A DNA stretch of 8,424 bases from an uncultured bacterium (GCA_937916345.1 CALFUE010000165.1:1-8424), one strand, 5' to 3'; counted from the first letter of the stretch, positions 1 to 7,365 are shown. Notes: generated by a model not told the origin, from the sequence alone. Made by a program: numbers and translations.

Positions 1-1
1 G

Positions 2-148
2 ACCTGCCTGAGCAAGAATGTTATTCTTGCTGTAGGTAACCATCTCATCAGCCATGTCTGTATCACGGATACGAGACTCAGCAGAAGATGTGTTCTCAGA
101 AGTCGTATCTAAGTTCGCAATGGTGTGCTCAAGACGATTCTGAATAGC
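2..148 (-). CDS. Flagellin C-terminal fragment (partial, runs off the left edge)
   Basis: Flagellin is the filament subunit of the bacterial flagellum, exported and polymerised outside the cell. Reading the minus strand from about 148 to 2 gives the conserved D0/D1 C-terminal helix, including AIQNRLEHTIANLDTTSEN, then ESRIRDTDMADEMV and KNNILAQAG. These are signature segments of Firmicutes flagellins. The last roughly 20 residues and the stop lie beyond position 1. The upstream side is wrong for a flagellin: where family members have a variable region followed by RSELG, this frame has LMKQEL and then unrelated protein. The identification of the C-terminus is firm. The fragment seems joined to foreign sequence at about 140-155 with the reading frame kept, so it is not evidence of an intact flagellin gene here. 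Confidence 0.88.
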
Positions 149-355
149 GAGCTCCTGCTTCATAAGATAAATGAATTTTAATGAAGTGCCTAGCTGAAGA
201 GAGGTGGAATAAACCTTATTAAAGTTCTCGAGATCTGTCTCGCAGAGGAGGAGTCCATGTTGAACCTCATTTGTGAGAAGAGGTGTGAGAACCATAGTAT
301 GTCTTCGTTCATTAGGTGTATATTTATTATTAAAAATCATATAATCAATGTTTAA
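149..355 (-). pseudogene. Sensor/regulator-like fragment inside the composite minus-strand frame
   Basis: On the minus strand from about 355 to 149 the translation includes MIFNNKYTPNERRHTMVLTP, TNEVQHGLLLCETDLENF and LQLGTSLKFIYLMKQEL. Alternating strands, the GLLLCE motif and a following amphipathic helix ending in a Lys/Gln/Glu-rich linker recall the sensory segment just before a GGDEF or other output domain in Lachnospiraceae regulators. That resemblance is from memory and weak. The piece has no start or stop of its own: it continues in frame from the peptide-binding-like piece on one side and into the flagellin C-terminus on the other. I call it a fragment rather than a gene because neither neighbour belongs with it. 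Confidence 0.3.
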
Positions 356-622
356 GTTATAAATGAATGAAGCATCAACGCTGTTTGTAACTATACGAAG
401 CGAGTAATCGCCCGTTCTCTGGATACCCTCGATGTTAGCAGCAGACTCGCCTGTCTCAACACCCTTCTGATAATCGGCATATGTAGGCATAAGCTCTTCA
501 AAAGAGCTGCCTGCCGTCTCGGTAGAAGTCATCTCAGACATACTGTCATATGCCTTAAGCATGGTGTTAAATACATCCATCTCCGTAGCATCGGCGCTTA
601 CTTCGTAGCCCCAGTTTGCCAT
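356..622 (-). pseudogene. Solute-binding-protein (family 5)-like fragment inside the composite minus-strand frame
   Basis: On the minus strand from about 622 to 356 the frame reads GYEVSADATEMDVFNTML, then SSFEELMPTYADYQKGVETG, then NIEGIQRTGDYSLRIVTNS and DASFIYNLNI. The pattern of an acidic 'YxxYxxG' stretch followed by 'I.GI..TGDYS..' and 'DA..IY.L' resembles oligopeptide/dipeptide ABC-transporter binding lipoproteins, in which this segment lies in the N-terminal lobe. Signal peptide, lipobox and C-terminal lobe are all absent. The frame stays open to a TGA at 719-721, but between about 626 and 718 it is antisense to a convincing plus-strand membrane segment, so I do not count that part as coding. 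Best read as an internal gene fragment joined to unrelated sequence at both ends. Confidence 0.4.
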
Positions 623-1267
623 AACTTTATCATAGGTATCGTCATCGGCGCTGCCATAGTATGGTATCTGGCGGTTCCTACCATCAGACGGGATGCCGCC
701 AGCGAGGCGAATAGTATATCACTGCAGTCCAGCGAGACCATCGCGGACAAAAATCAGCAGATCAGGGTACTGGAGGAGCAGCTCTCCGAGAAGGAGGATG
801 AACTGCAGAAGGCGAATGATGAGATAGCGAGCTACGACGATGTGACAGCGGCTTACGATTCTCTCCTTTCGGCATATGTATCCTACGCGTCGGAGGACTC
901 CGACGCCGCCGGCAGTGTGTTGGATACACTGGACACTTCCCTCCTGTCTAAGAATGGAAAGAAGTCCTACATATTCCTGTCGGAGAGCATTATGACCGAG
1001 TACCTGGAGAATACTTACGAGCTGGCTAATAAATCCTATAATCGATCAAAGCTTACCGAGGCAAAGGAGTATTACGGGCGCATTATCGCCCTCGATGAGA
1101 GCTACGACGACGGAAACGCCCTCTATAATCTGGCTCAGTGCCATAGAAAACTCAGGGAGTACGAAGAGGCTTATGAGTACTATAAAAAAGTGGCAGAGCT
1201 GTTTCCCGACACCTCCCTCGCCGACAACGCCGCAGTTTATATGCGGCAGCTTGAGCCGCTTTTATAA
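623..1267 (+). CDS. Membrane-anchored coiled-coil and TPR protein, 5' end missing
   Basis: The plus-strand frame ending at TAA 1265-1267 reads as sensible protein well upstream of its first usable start (GTG 842, which has no ribosome binding site). Positions 626-679 encode a single membrane helix (FIIGIVIGAAIVWYLAVP), followed by a basic TIRR stop-transfer, a coiled coil (about 722-835; heptad-like LEEQLSEKEDELQKANDEI) and a C-terminal region with TPR-type helices: LTEAKEYYGRIIALDES, NALYNLAQCHRKLREYEEAY, then AYEYYKKVAELFPDT. The frame is open back to 371 but has no ATG, GTG or TTG before 842, so the true N-terminus has probably been lost at the join near 600-630. Many Firmicutes proteins of this build have a cytoplasmic N-terminal domain. 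TPRs usually bind proteins, here likely outside the membrane. It precedes the RND permease by 53 bp and is probably co-transcribed with it. Specific function unknown. Confidence 0.72.
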   Translation, partial: NFIIGIVIGAAIVWYLAVPTIRRDAASEANSISLQSSETIADKNQQIRVLEEQLSEKEDELQKANDEIASYDDVTAAYDSLLSAYVSYASEDSDAAGSVLDTLDTSLLSKNGKKSYIFLSESIMTEYLENTYELANKSYNRSKLTEAKEYYGRIIALDESYDDGNALYNLAQCHRKLREYEEAYEYYKKVAELFPDTSLADNAAVYMRQLEPLL

Positions 1268-1306
1268 TTACAGCATAACAATGGCAATGCACCAATAGCC
1301 GTTATT

Positions 1307-1312
1307 AAGGAG
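1307..1312 (+). promoter_or_regulatory. Ribosome binding site of the RND permease gene
   Basis: AAGGAG lies 8 bases ahead of ATG 1321. It fixes that start, which is also where the first membrane helix of RND proteins is expected. Confidence 0.85.
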
Positions 1313-1320
1313 AAAACATT

Positions 1321-4300
1321 ATGATCAAAACCAGTGTAAAGAAACCCTACACCGTTTTCGTCGCAGTGGTCGCCGTGATAGTCATCGGCATCGTTTCTCT
1401 GATGAACATGCGGACCAACCTTCTCCCGGAGATGGAACTCCCCTATATGATCGTCATCACTACCTACCCCGGCGCCGGTCCCGAAAAAGTCGAAGAGAAT
1501 GTGACGAAACCCATGGAAAACGCCCTTTCGGGCATCACAGGCATCGAGTCTGTCAGCTCTACAAGCGCGGAAAACTACAGCATGGTGACTCTGCAGTTTG
1601 TGGAAAACACCAATATGGACTCTGCCATGGTAAAAGTTTCCGCCGCCATCAATCAGATAGAAAGCAGCCTGCCGGACACCGTGGGCACCCCCAATATACT
1701 CGAGCTCTCCATGGACTCTCTCGCCACCGTCTACACTTCCGTCAGCTATGAAGGCATGGATATTTACGAGTTCACCGACTATGTGAAAAACACCCTGACT
1801 CCACGCTTTGAGAGATTAGACGGCGTGGCAAGGGTTTCGCCGCTGGGACTCGTCACAAAGAGCGTGGAGCTCAGATTAAACAGTGACAAGATAGATGAGA
1901 TAAACGAAAAGATACTGATATCCGCTGATGAAAAGCTGGCCGAAGCAAAAGAAAAGCTGGACGATGCAAAGGCAGAGCTCTCCGACGCCAGAGAAGAAGT
2001 GGAGAAGCAGACGAAGGAACTGGAGACCAGCAGGAGCGACGCCTCATCTGAGCTCTCCGACGCAACCCTGGGGCTTAATCAGGCCCTCGCTACAAAGGCC
2101 GCCTACGAGGCAAACCTTGCCGGCCTGAAGGCTTCAAAGAGCGCCCTCGAGGCTGAAAAGTCAGCCTACAGCGATGCGGATATAAAGGGTTCCTTTAAGC
2201 AGATAAACAGCTTATTCAAGAATATGAAAAAGGCCGTGGCCTCCATAGAGGAGCAGTACGGCGAGTACTCACCGTACTCTTCGGATCGTATGCCGGCTGA
2301 CATCTATGACGCCATAGATTCACCCGAAAAGCTGGCATATTTCAAAGAAGTGGTAGCAGGACTCTCTGCCACCGAGGGCAGCGGGATAGACGCGTCCATC
2401 GCGGCCACTGCGGACTCAATCGATGTGGCGGGATTAAAGCAGATCGTAAATGTTCTGGATGTGCGTATGCCCCAGATAGAGACAGAGTTGGCAAACCTCT
2501 CCACGGAGATCGCTGCGGCTGAGGCAGCGGTGAACGCTGTGATGGAGCAGATAGGAGACATTACAGAGTCTTATAAAAAGGCCGAGGAAGGAAAGATCGA
2601 GGCTGCTGCAGGCTTTGGCTCCGGCGACGCGAAGCTCTCTGCAGCGCTCTCTGCCATAGAGGACGGCGAGAAGGAGTTGGAGACAGCCTTTGAGAGCTAT
2701 GAGGAATCGGTAAAGACCGTGAGGGATAATGCCAATATCAACGCCCTCCTTTCCCTCGACACGCTCTCCGGTCTGATCTACGCCCAGAATTTCTCTATGC
2801 CCGCGGGCTATATAGACGACGAGAGCGACCAGCAGTGGATGCTGAAGATCGGCGAGAATTATGAGAGCGCCGATGAACTCTATTCCATGGTACTCTGCAA
2901 TATCGATGGTGTGGGAGATATAAAGCTTTCCGATGTGGCGGATATGACCATAATCGATGACTCCATGGATTCCTATACCCGTGTAAATGGAGAGCCCGGC
3001 ATCATCATGTCTATTTACAAGACCTCTGTCGCCGGAACTTCCGATGTGTCAAAGGCATACAAGAATGCCGCTGCAGCCATGATGGAGGAGGATCCTAATC
3101 TCAATATCACCACCATGGTCGATCAGGGAGATTACATCGATATCATCATCTCATCCATCGTCTCATCCATGGGCTGGGGTGCGCTGCTCGCAGTCCTGAT
3201 ACTGGCCATATTCCTGATGGATATAAAACCCACTCTGGTGGTGGCATTCTCCATCCCCTTCTCGGTTATTACGGCGATCGTCATCATGTACTTTGCCAAC
3301 ATTTCCATAAATGTGATGTCTCTTTCCGGACTGTCCCTCGGTATTGGTATGCTGGTAGATAATTCCATTGTTGTGATAGAAAATATCTACAGGCTGCGCT
3401 ACAATGGGCTATCCGCCCCAAAGGCCTCCGTGAAGGGGGCGAAGCAGGTGGGAGGCGCCATAATAGGCTCGACCCTCACCACAGTCTGCGTCTTTATGCC
3501 CATCGTATTTACCGACGGACTGGTGAGAAAGATGATGCTTCCCTTCGCTCTTACCATATCCTTCGCGCTGGTGGCGTCCCTCATCGTGGCGCTGACCGTA
3601 GTTCCCGCCCTGGGCTCCGTAATTTTAAGGAATGTGAAGGAGGAAAAGACTACTCTCTTCGATCACCTGAAAAATGTATATGAAAAGGCATTAAATTTCT
3701 GCCTTAGGTTCAAGGCGGTACCACTTGTCATATCAGTGGCGCTTCTGGCGATATCCATCTATATGATCACACAGATGGGAATAGTCATGATCCCCGATGT
3801 GAAGAGCCAGCAGATAGCTGTATCTGCCGAGCTGCCTGACGACACAGAAAAAGAAGAGGCATTTGCCGAGATGGACGAGCTTATGGATAATGTAATGGCA
3901 ATCGATGGTGTGGAGTATGTCAGCGTGATGGATTCATCGGGACGGACAGCGCTTCTCGGCTCTGGTACAGCCTCATCGGATTTTAAGAATTTCACTGTTT
4001 ATGTGCTGCCTGACGATGACCATAAAAAGGCAGTTCATATCGAAAAAATGATAAAGGATATAGAGGAAGCCACGGCAAATCTGCCGGGAGATATCGGTGT
4101 TTCCAGCTCAATGATGGGTTCCATGACAGCCCTTCTGGGCAACGGACTGGAGATCGATATCTACGGAACTGACACCGGCAAGCTTCTCACCATATCCGAG
4201 GATTTCATGGATATCCTTTCTGAATATGAAGGTCTGGAGGAGATAACCAACGGACAGGAGGATGCAAAGAATGACCTCCATTTGATCGTAGACCGTGACA

Positions 4301-5253
4301 AGGCCGCGAGCCTCGGTCTTACCACCGCAGGCATCTATCAGGAGATATCCGCACTCCTCACAACCCAGAAAAAGGCAGTTACCATGACTGTGGACGACGC
4401 CGATATGGAAGTAGTTGTAGTGGATGAGACGGATCCCCTCACCCGCGAAAATCTTCTTGATATGGAATTTGAGGTGGACGTCAAAAACGACGACGGCGAG
4501 ACTGAGAAGGAAATTCACAAGCTCTCGGAGTTTGCCCATGTGACCACGGAGACAGGTTACGAATCCATCGCCAGATCCAACGGAGATCATACCATGAGCG
4601 TCTCTGCCGTGACAAAGGACGGTTATAATACAGCCCTCATTTCCAGAGAGGTAAAGGAACGGCTGGACGCTTACGAGATGCCAGAGGGCTTCTATTATGA
4701 GTTTGGCGGTGAGACTCAGAATGTCACTGACATGGTGGAGCATATGTCAAGGCTGGCGCTGCTGGGTTTCCTTCTCATCTACCTTATTATGGTGGCACAG
4801 TTCCAGAGCTTCCTGTCGCCATTCATAGTCATATTTACCATTCCGCTGGCATTCACCGGAGGATTATTCGGACTGGCAGCCTTCGGTGAGAAGATCTCAA
4901 TGATCAGTCTTTTAGGATTTCTGATGCTGATGGGAACCGTGGTAAACAATGGTATCGTATTCGTGGATTATACCAACCAGATGCGGCTTTCCGGATTATC
5001 ACGACATGAGGCATTAGTTGTCACCGGGCGTGACAGACTGCGCCCTATCCTGATGACTGCCTTAACCACGATCCTTGCCATGACCGCAATGATAATGGGG
5101 GATTCCGTTGGCGCAGCCCTCACCAAAGGAATGGGAGTGGTCGTCGCCGCAGGCCTCCTCTATGCCACATTTATGACACTCTTTATAGTACCCGTGCTGT
5201 ATGACATCTTTTATAAGAAAGAAGTCTATAATGTGGATGTAGATACGAATTAA
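1321..5253 (+). CDS. RND-superfamily (AcrB/SwrC-like) efflux permease with a large coiled-coil insertion
   Basis: Inner-membrane proton-driven exporter of the RND superfamily; substrate not predictable (in Firmicutes, SwrC-type members export lipopeptides and drugs). Topology is classical: TM1 at residues 10-28, a large extracytoplasmic loop, TM2-TM6 at about 608-768, TM7 at about 799-817, a second loop, and TM8-TM12 at about 1145-1293. Family motifs seen: PGAGPEKVE near 50, GMLVDNSIVVIENI in TM4 (D680, N681), GTVVNNGIVFVDY in TM10 (N1209, N1210), and RDRLRPILMTALTT before TM11. AcrB's second TM4 aspartate is Asn and its TM10 lysine is Asn, as in many Gram-positive members. At 1310 residues it exceeds the usual 1030-1050; residues about 200-480 are an inserted, mostly helical, Ala/Glu/Lys-rich region predicted to form coiled coils, placed where AcrB has its docking subdomain. 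No adaptor or outer-membrane partner is encoded nearby. Family assignment is certain, substrate unknown. Confidence 0.96.
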   Translation: MIKTSVKKPYTVFVAVVAVIVIGIVSLMNMRTNLLPEMELPYMIVITTYPGAGPEKVEENVTKPMENALSGITGIESVSSTSAENYSMVTLQFVENTNMDSAMVKVSAAINQIESSLPDTVGTPNILELSMDSLATVYTSVSYEGMDIYEFTDYVKNTLTPRFERLDGVARVSPLGLVTKSVELRLNSDKIDEINEKILISADEKLAEAKEKLDDAKAELSDAREEVEKQTKELETSRSDASSELSDATLGLNQALATKAAYEANLAGLKASKSALEAEKSAYSDADIKGSFKQINSLFKNMKKAVASIEEQYGEYSPYSSDRMPADIYDAIDSPEKLAYFKEVVAGLSATEGSGIDASIAATADSIDVAGLKQIVNVLDVRMPQIETELANLSTEIAAAEAAVNAVMEQIGDITESYKKAEEGKIEAAAGFGSGDAKLSAALSAIEDGEKELETAFESYEESVKTVRDNANINALLSLDTLSGLIYAQNFSMPAGYIDDESDQQWMLKIGENYESADELYSMVLCNIDGVGDIKLSDVADMTIIDDSMDSYTRVNGEPGIIMSIYKTSVAGTSDVSKAYKNAAAAMMEEDPNLNITTMVDQGDYIDIIISSIVSSMGWGALLAVLILAIFLMDIKPTLVVAFSIPFSVITAIVIMYFANISINVMSLSGLSLGIGMLVDNSIVVIENIYRLRYNGLSAPKASVKGAKQVGGAIIGSTLTTVCVFMPIVFTDGLVRKMMLPFALTISFALVASLIVALTVVPALGSVILRNVKEEKTTLFDHLKNVYEKALNFCLRFKAVPLVISVALLAISIYMITQMGIVMIPDVKSQQIAVSAELPDDTEKEEAFAEMDELMDNVMAIDGVEYVSVMDSSGRTALLGSGTASSDFKNFTVYVLPDDDHKKAVHIEKMIKDIEEATANLPGDIGVSSSMMGSMTALLGNGLEIDIYGTDTGKLLTISEDFMDILSEYEGLEEITNGQEDAKNDLHLIVDRDKAASLGLTTAGIYQEISALLTTQKKAVTMTVDDADMEVVVVDETDPLTRENLLDMEFEVDVKNDDGETEKEIHKLSEFAHVTTETGYESIARSNGDHTMSVSAVTKDGYNTALISREVKERLDAYEMPEGFYYEFGGETQNVTDMVEHMSRLALLGFLLIYLIMVAQFQSFLSPFIVIFTIPLAFTGGLFGLAAFGEKISMISLLGFLMLMGTVVNNGIVFVDYTNQMRLSGLSRHEALVVTGRDRLRPILMTALTTILAMTAMIMGDSVGAALTKGMGVVVAAGLLYATFMTLFIVPVLYDIFYKKEVYNVDVDTN

Positions 5254-5255
5254 GA

Positions 5256-5292
5256 TATAGTAAACGATAAAATTCTTTTGTCGTTTACTATA
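5256..5292. repeat. Perfect 12-bp inverted repeat, copy 1 of a hairpin element
   Basis: TATAGTAAACGA (5256-5267) and its exact reverse complement (5281-5292) flank a 13-base loop, starting three bases after the RND stop codon. There is no T-run after either arm, so it is not a canonical intrinsic terminator by itself. A diverged copy sits at 7389-7430. It could be an operator, an mRNA 3'-end stabilising hairpin, or a dispersed repeat. Confidence 0.7.
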
Positions 5293-5308
5293 ATTGCAAG
5301 CCGAATGG

Positions 5309-5343
5309 AAGCGCATATTTGTTCTTGAAAATATGCGCTTTTT
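5309..5343 (+). terminator. Intrinsic terminator after the RND permease gene
   Basis: A 12-bp stem, AAGCGCATATTT (5309-5320) with AAATATGCGCTT (5329-5340), closes an 8-base loop and runs into TTTTT (5339-5343). This is a textbook Rho-independent terminator for the TPR-RND transcript. Its loop and 3' arm also carry promoter elements for the next gene. Confidence 0.85.
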
Positions 5344-5353
5344 GATATATAAT
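5325..5353 (+). promoter_or_regulatory. Sigma-A type promoter for the carD-like gene and glgA
   Basis: TTGAAA (5325-5330), a spacer of exactly 17 bases, then TATAAT (5348-5353). Transcription would start near 5360. This rules out ATG 5352, which overlaps the -10 box, as the start of the CarD-family gene. The promoter overlaps the terminator hairpin of the gene before. Confidence 0.75.
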
Positions 5354-5399
5354 GAATAAGACTGATATGGAGGATATTCAACAGAAAGACGAGGTATTT

Positions 5400-5909
5400 A
5401 TGTACGCGAAAGGTGATTACATCTTTCATGAAAACAACGGTGTATGCAGAGTAGAGGACATCAGTGAGATAGCCATGGCAGGCAGAGGTTCAGAAAAATT
5501 ATATTACACCTTGCTCCCGAATCTCGAGAAAAAGAGTGTGGTCTACACACTGGTAGAATCTCCCAGATCAAAGGTTCGCGATATCATGACCGAAGAACAG
5601 CTGAAAGAGCTTCTTGATACCATTCCTGACATTGAGATCAAATGGGAAAAAAACGACAAGATCCGTATCCAGTATTACAAGGATTCGGTAACATCCGCCG
5701 ATCCCTCCAAATTACTCGAAGTACTGAAAACCGTATATTACGGTAATCAGATGCGTATAAAAGCCGGCAAAAAGATCCTGACTGCAGACGACAGATACTA
5801 CCAGATAGCCGGCAAAAAATTGTTTGACGAGATTTCCTTCGTTTTCCATCTTGACATGAAAGAAGCCGAAAAGATGGTGGAGGATGCTCTTCGGGATTGT
5901 ATGGAGTAG
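5400..5909 (+). CDS. CarD/CdnL-family transcriptional regulator
   Basis: CarD-family proteins bind the RNA polymerase beta subunit and the upstream edge of the transcription bubble and change open-complex stability. The 169-residue product begins MYAKGDYIFHENNGVCRVED, the Tudor-like RNAP-interaction domain expected at the very N-terminus. A linker follows (LYYTLLPNLEKKSVVYTLVE), then a helical C-terminal DNA-contacting domain with IPDIEIKW (W82 sits where family members have the conserved Trp that wedges into the bubble) and a late GKKILTADDRYY helix. I chose ATG 5400 over ATG 5352 or 5367: 5352 lies in the promoter -10 box, 5367 is close to the predicted transcript start and lacks a binding site, while 5400 has GAGG five bases upstream and starts the domain exactly. 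glgA begins 4 bp after the stop, so the two form an operon. Family call strong; target genes unknown. Confidence 0.88.
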   Translation: MYAKGDYIFHENNGVCRVEDISEIAMAGRGSEKLYYTLLPNLEKKSVVYTLVESPRSKVRDIMTEEQLKELLDTIPDIEIKWEKNDKIRIQYYKDSVTSADPSKLLEVLKTVYYGNQMRIKAGKKILTADDRYYQIAGKKLFDEISFVFHLDMKEAEKMVEDALRDCME

Positions 5910-5913
5910 GTTT

Positions 5914-7362
5914 ATGATCAATGTATTGTTTGTCGCCTCTGAGGCGGTGCCTTTCATAAAGACAGGGGGTCTTGCGGATGTGGTGGGGTCGCTTCCCGGA
6001 TTTCTTGATCCTGCCCGATATGATGTGCGGGTGATGATCCCCAAATACGCCTGTATGGATGATGAATTCAGAAAAAAGCTCAAATTCGTTTCCCACTGCT
6101 ATGTGAGCCTGGGGTGGCGCAGCCAGTATGTGGGCGTTTTGGAGACCGTCTACGACGGCATCAGATACTATCTCCTTGATAATGAATATTATTTCGCGGG
6201 AGATAAACCCTACAATCGCATTTATGAAGATATTGAAAAATTTGCATACTTCTCAAAGGCAGTTTTGGGGGCACTGGAAAAGATTGATTTCAAGCCTGAC
6301 ATCATCCACTGCCATGACTGGCAGACCGGACTCGTCCCCGTCTATCTCAAATGCTTCAGCGACAGATACGCGGACTATTCTGATGTAAAGACAGTCTTTA
6401 CCATCCACAATCTTAAATTCCAGGGTCGTTGGATGATTAACGCCGTGCAGGATATCACCGGACTCCCTGACAATATGTTTACACCTGAGAGGCTGGAGAG
6501 TTACGGCTCTGCGAATTATTTGAAGGGCGGTGTGGTCTATTCTGATATCGTCACCACTGTATCCCCCACCTATGTCAAAGACATTATGACCAGGGAGGGG
6601 GGAGAGGGACTTGACGGCGTGTTCCGCGCCAGATCCCAGTCTCTCTACGGCATCATAAACGGATTAGACTATGATGAGTACGATCCTGCAAAAGATAAAC
6701 ATATCCCCGTGCGTTATGATGTGACATCCTTCAAAGAGGGAAAGAGAGCCAACAAAGAAAAACTCCAGAGTGAGCTGAGTCTCGAACCGGATCTGGACAC
6801 CATACTCCTTGGCATGGTTTCCCGTCTCACTGATCAGAAAGGCTTCGACCTGGTAAATTTCATCATGGAGGAGCTCCTCTCCCACGCCAGAGTACAGTTC
6901 GTTCTCCTTGGTACCGGAGAGGACAGATACGAGAATTCCATGAGATATTTCGCGGGCAAATATCCCGGAAAGATTTCCGTAAATATCGGCTATTCCGAGG
7001 ATCTTGCTCACCGTATATACGCCTCGGCGGACGCCTTCCTCATGCCCTCGCTCTTTGAGCCCTGCGGACTCTCGCAGCTCATGAGCATGCGCTATGGCAC
7101 ACTGCCTATTGTTCGCGAGACAGGCGGACTAAAGGACACGGTGGAGGCCTTCAATGAATTCGAGAATACGGGCACAGGATTTTCATTCTCAAATTTTACT
7201 GCCCATGAGCTGATAAAGACTATATACTATTCTTTCCATATATATTATGATATGAGGGACAGATGGAATGACATGATATCCCGCGCCATGAAGATGGACT
7301 TCAGTTGGAAGAAATCCGCCGGGCAGTATGAAAAACTCTACGAGAGCCTCGTCCAAAAATAA
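5914..7362 (+). CDS. glgA: Glycogen synthase (ADP-glucose:alpha-1,4-glucan glucosyltransferase)
   Basis: Transfers glucose from ADP-glucose to the non-reducing end of an alpha-1,4-glucan in cytoplasmic glycogen synthesis. At 482 residues it matches the family (about 480), a GT-B fold enzyme of GT family 5. The N-terminal lobe has KTGGLADV at residues 16-23 (nucleotide-sugar binding Lys16) and IIHCHDWQTGL around 130-140. The C-terminal lobe has MVSRLTDQKGFD, with R304 and K309 at the positions of the phosphate-binding pair of E. coli GlgA, and LFEPCGLSQL with the catalytic Glu382. ATG 5914 is preferred over the in-frame ATG 5884, which lies inside the CarD-like gene and would add ten residues ahead of the first strand; GGAG at 5903-5906 is seven bases before 5914. 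The genes for ADP-glucose synthesis and branching are not in the window. No defects seen. Confidence 0.96.
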   Translation: MINVLFVASEAVPFIKTGGLADVVGSLPGFLDPARYDVRVMIPKYACMDDEFRKKLKFVSHCYVSLGWRSQYVGVLETVYDGIRYYLLDNEYYFAGDKPYNRIYEDIEKFAYFSKAVLGALEKIDFKPDIIHCHDWQTGLVPVYLKCFSDRYADYSDVKTVFTIHNLKFQGRWMINAVQDITGLPDNMFTPERLESYGSANYLKGGVVYSDIVTTVSPTYVKDIMTREGGEGLDGVFRARSQSLYGIINGLDYDEYDPAKDKHIPVRYDVTSFKEGKRANKEKLQSELSLEPDLDTILLGMVSRLTDQKGFDLVNFIMEELLSHARVQFVLLGTGEDRYENSMRYFAGKYPGKISVNIGYSEDLAHRIYASADAFLMPSLFEPCGLSQLMSMRYGTLPIVRETGGLKDTVEAFNEFENTGTGFSFSNFTAHELIKTIYYSFHIYYDMRDRWNDMISRAMKMDFSWKKSAGQYEKLYESLVQK

Positions 7363-7365
7363 AGA

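Noticed and set aside
1918..2730. The coiled-coil region as a separate gene or a frameshifted fusion
   Set aside because: The frame is continuous, RND motifs resume normally on both sides, and the length without it equals a standard RND protein, so it is an insertion.
4108..4743. A 211-codon minus-strand open frame opposite the RND gene
   Set aside because: It lies wholly inside the well-supported RND coding sequence, shows no recognisable domain, and is the antisense of a codon-biased gene.
5352..5399. ATG 5352 (or 5367) as the start of the CarD-like gene
   Set aside because: ATG 5352 overlaps the TATAAT box and precedes the predicted transcript start; neither has a binding site, and the domain begins at ATG 5400.
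5884..5913. ATG 5884 as the start of glgA
   Set aside because: It adds ten residues not expected in the family and lies inside the preceding gene; ATG 5914 has GGAG at proper spacing and starts directly at the first GT-B strand.
5638..6096. Overlapping minus-strand open frames across the carD-glgA junction
   Set aside because: Both genes on the plus strand are clear family members with proper starts; the antisense products have low-complexity, non-protein-like composition.
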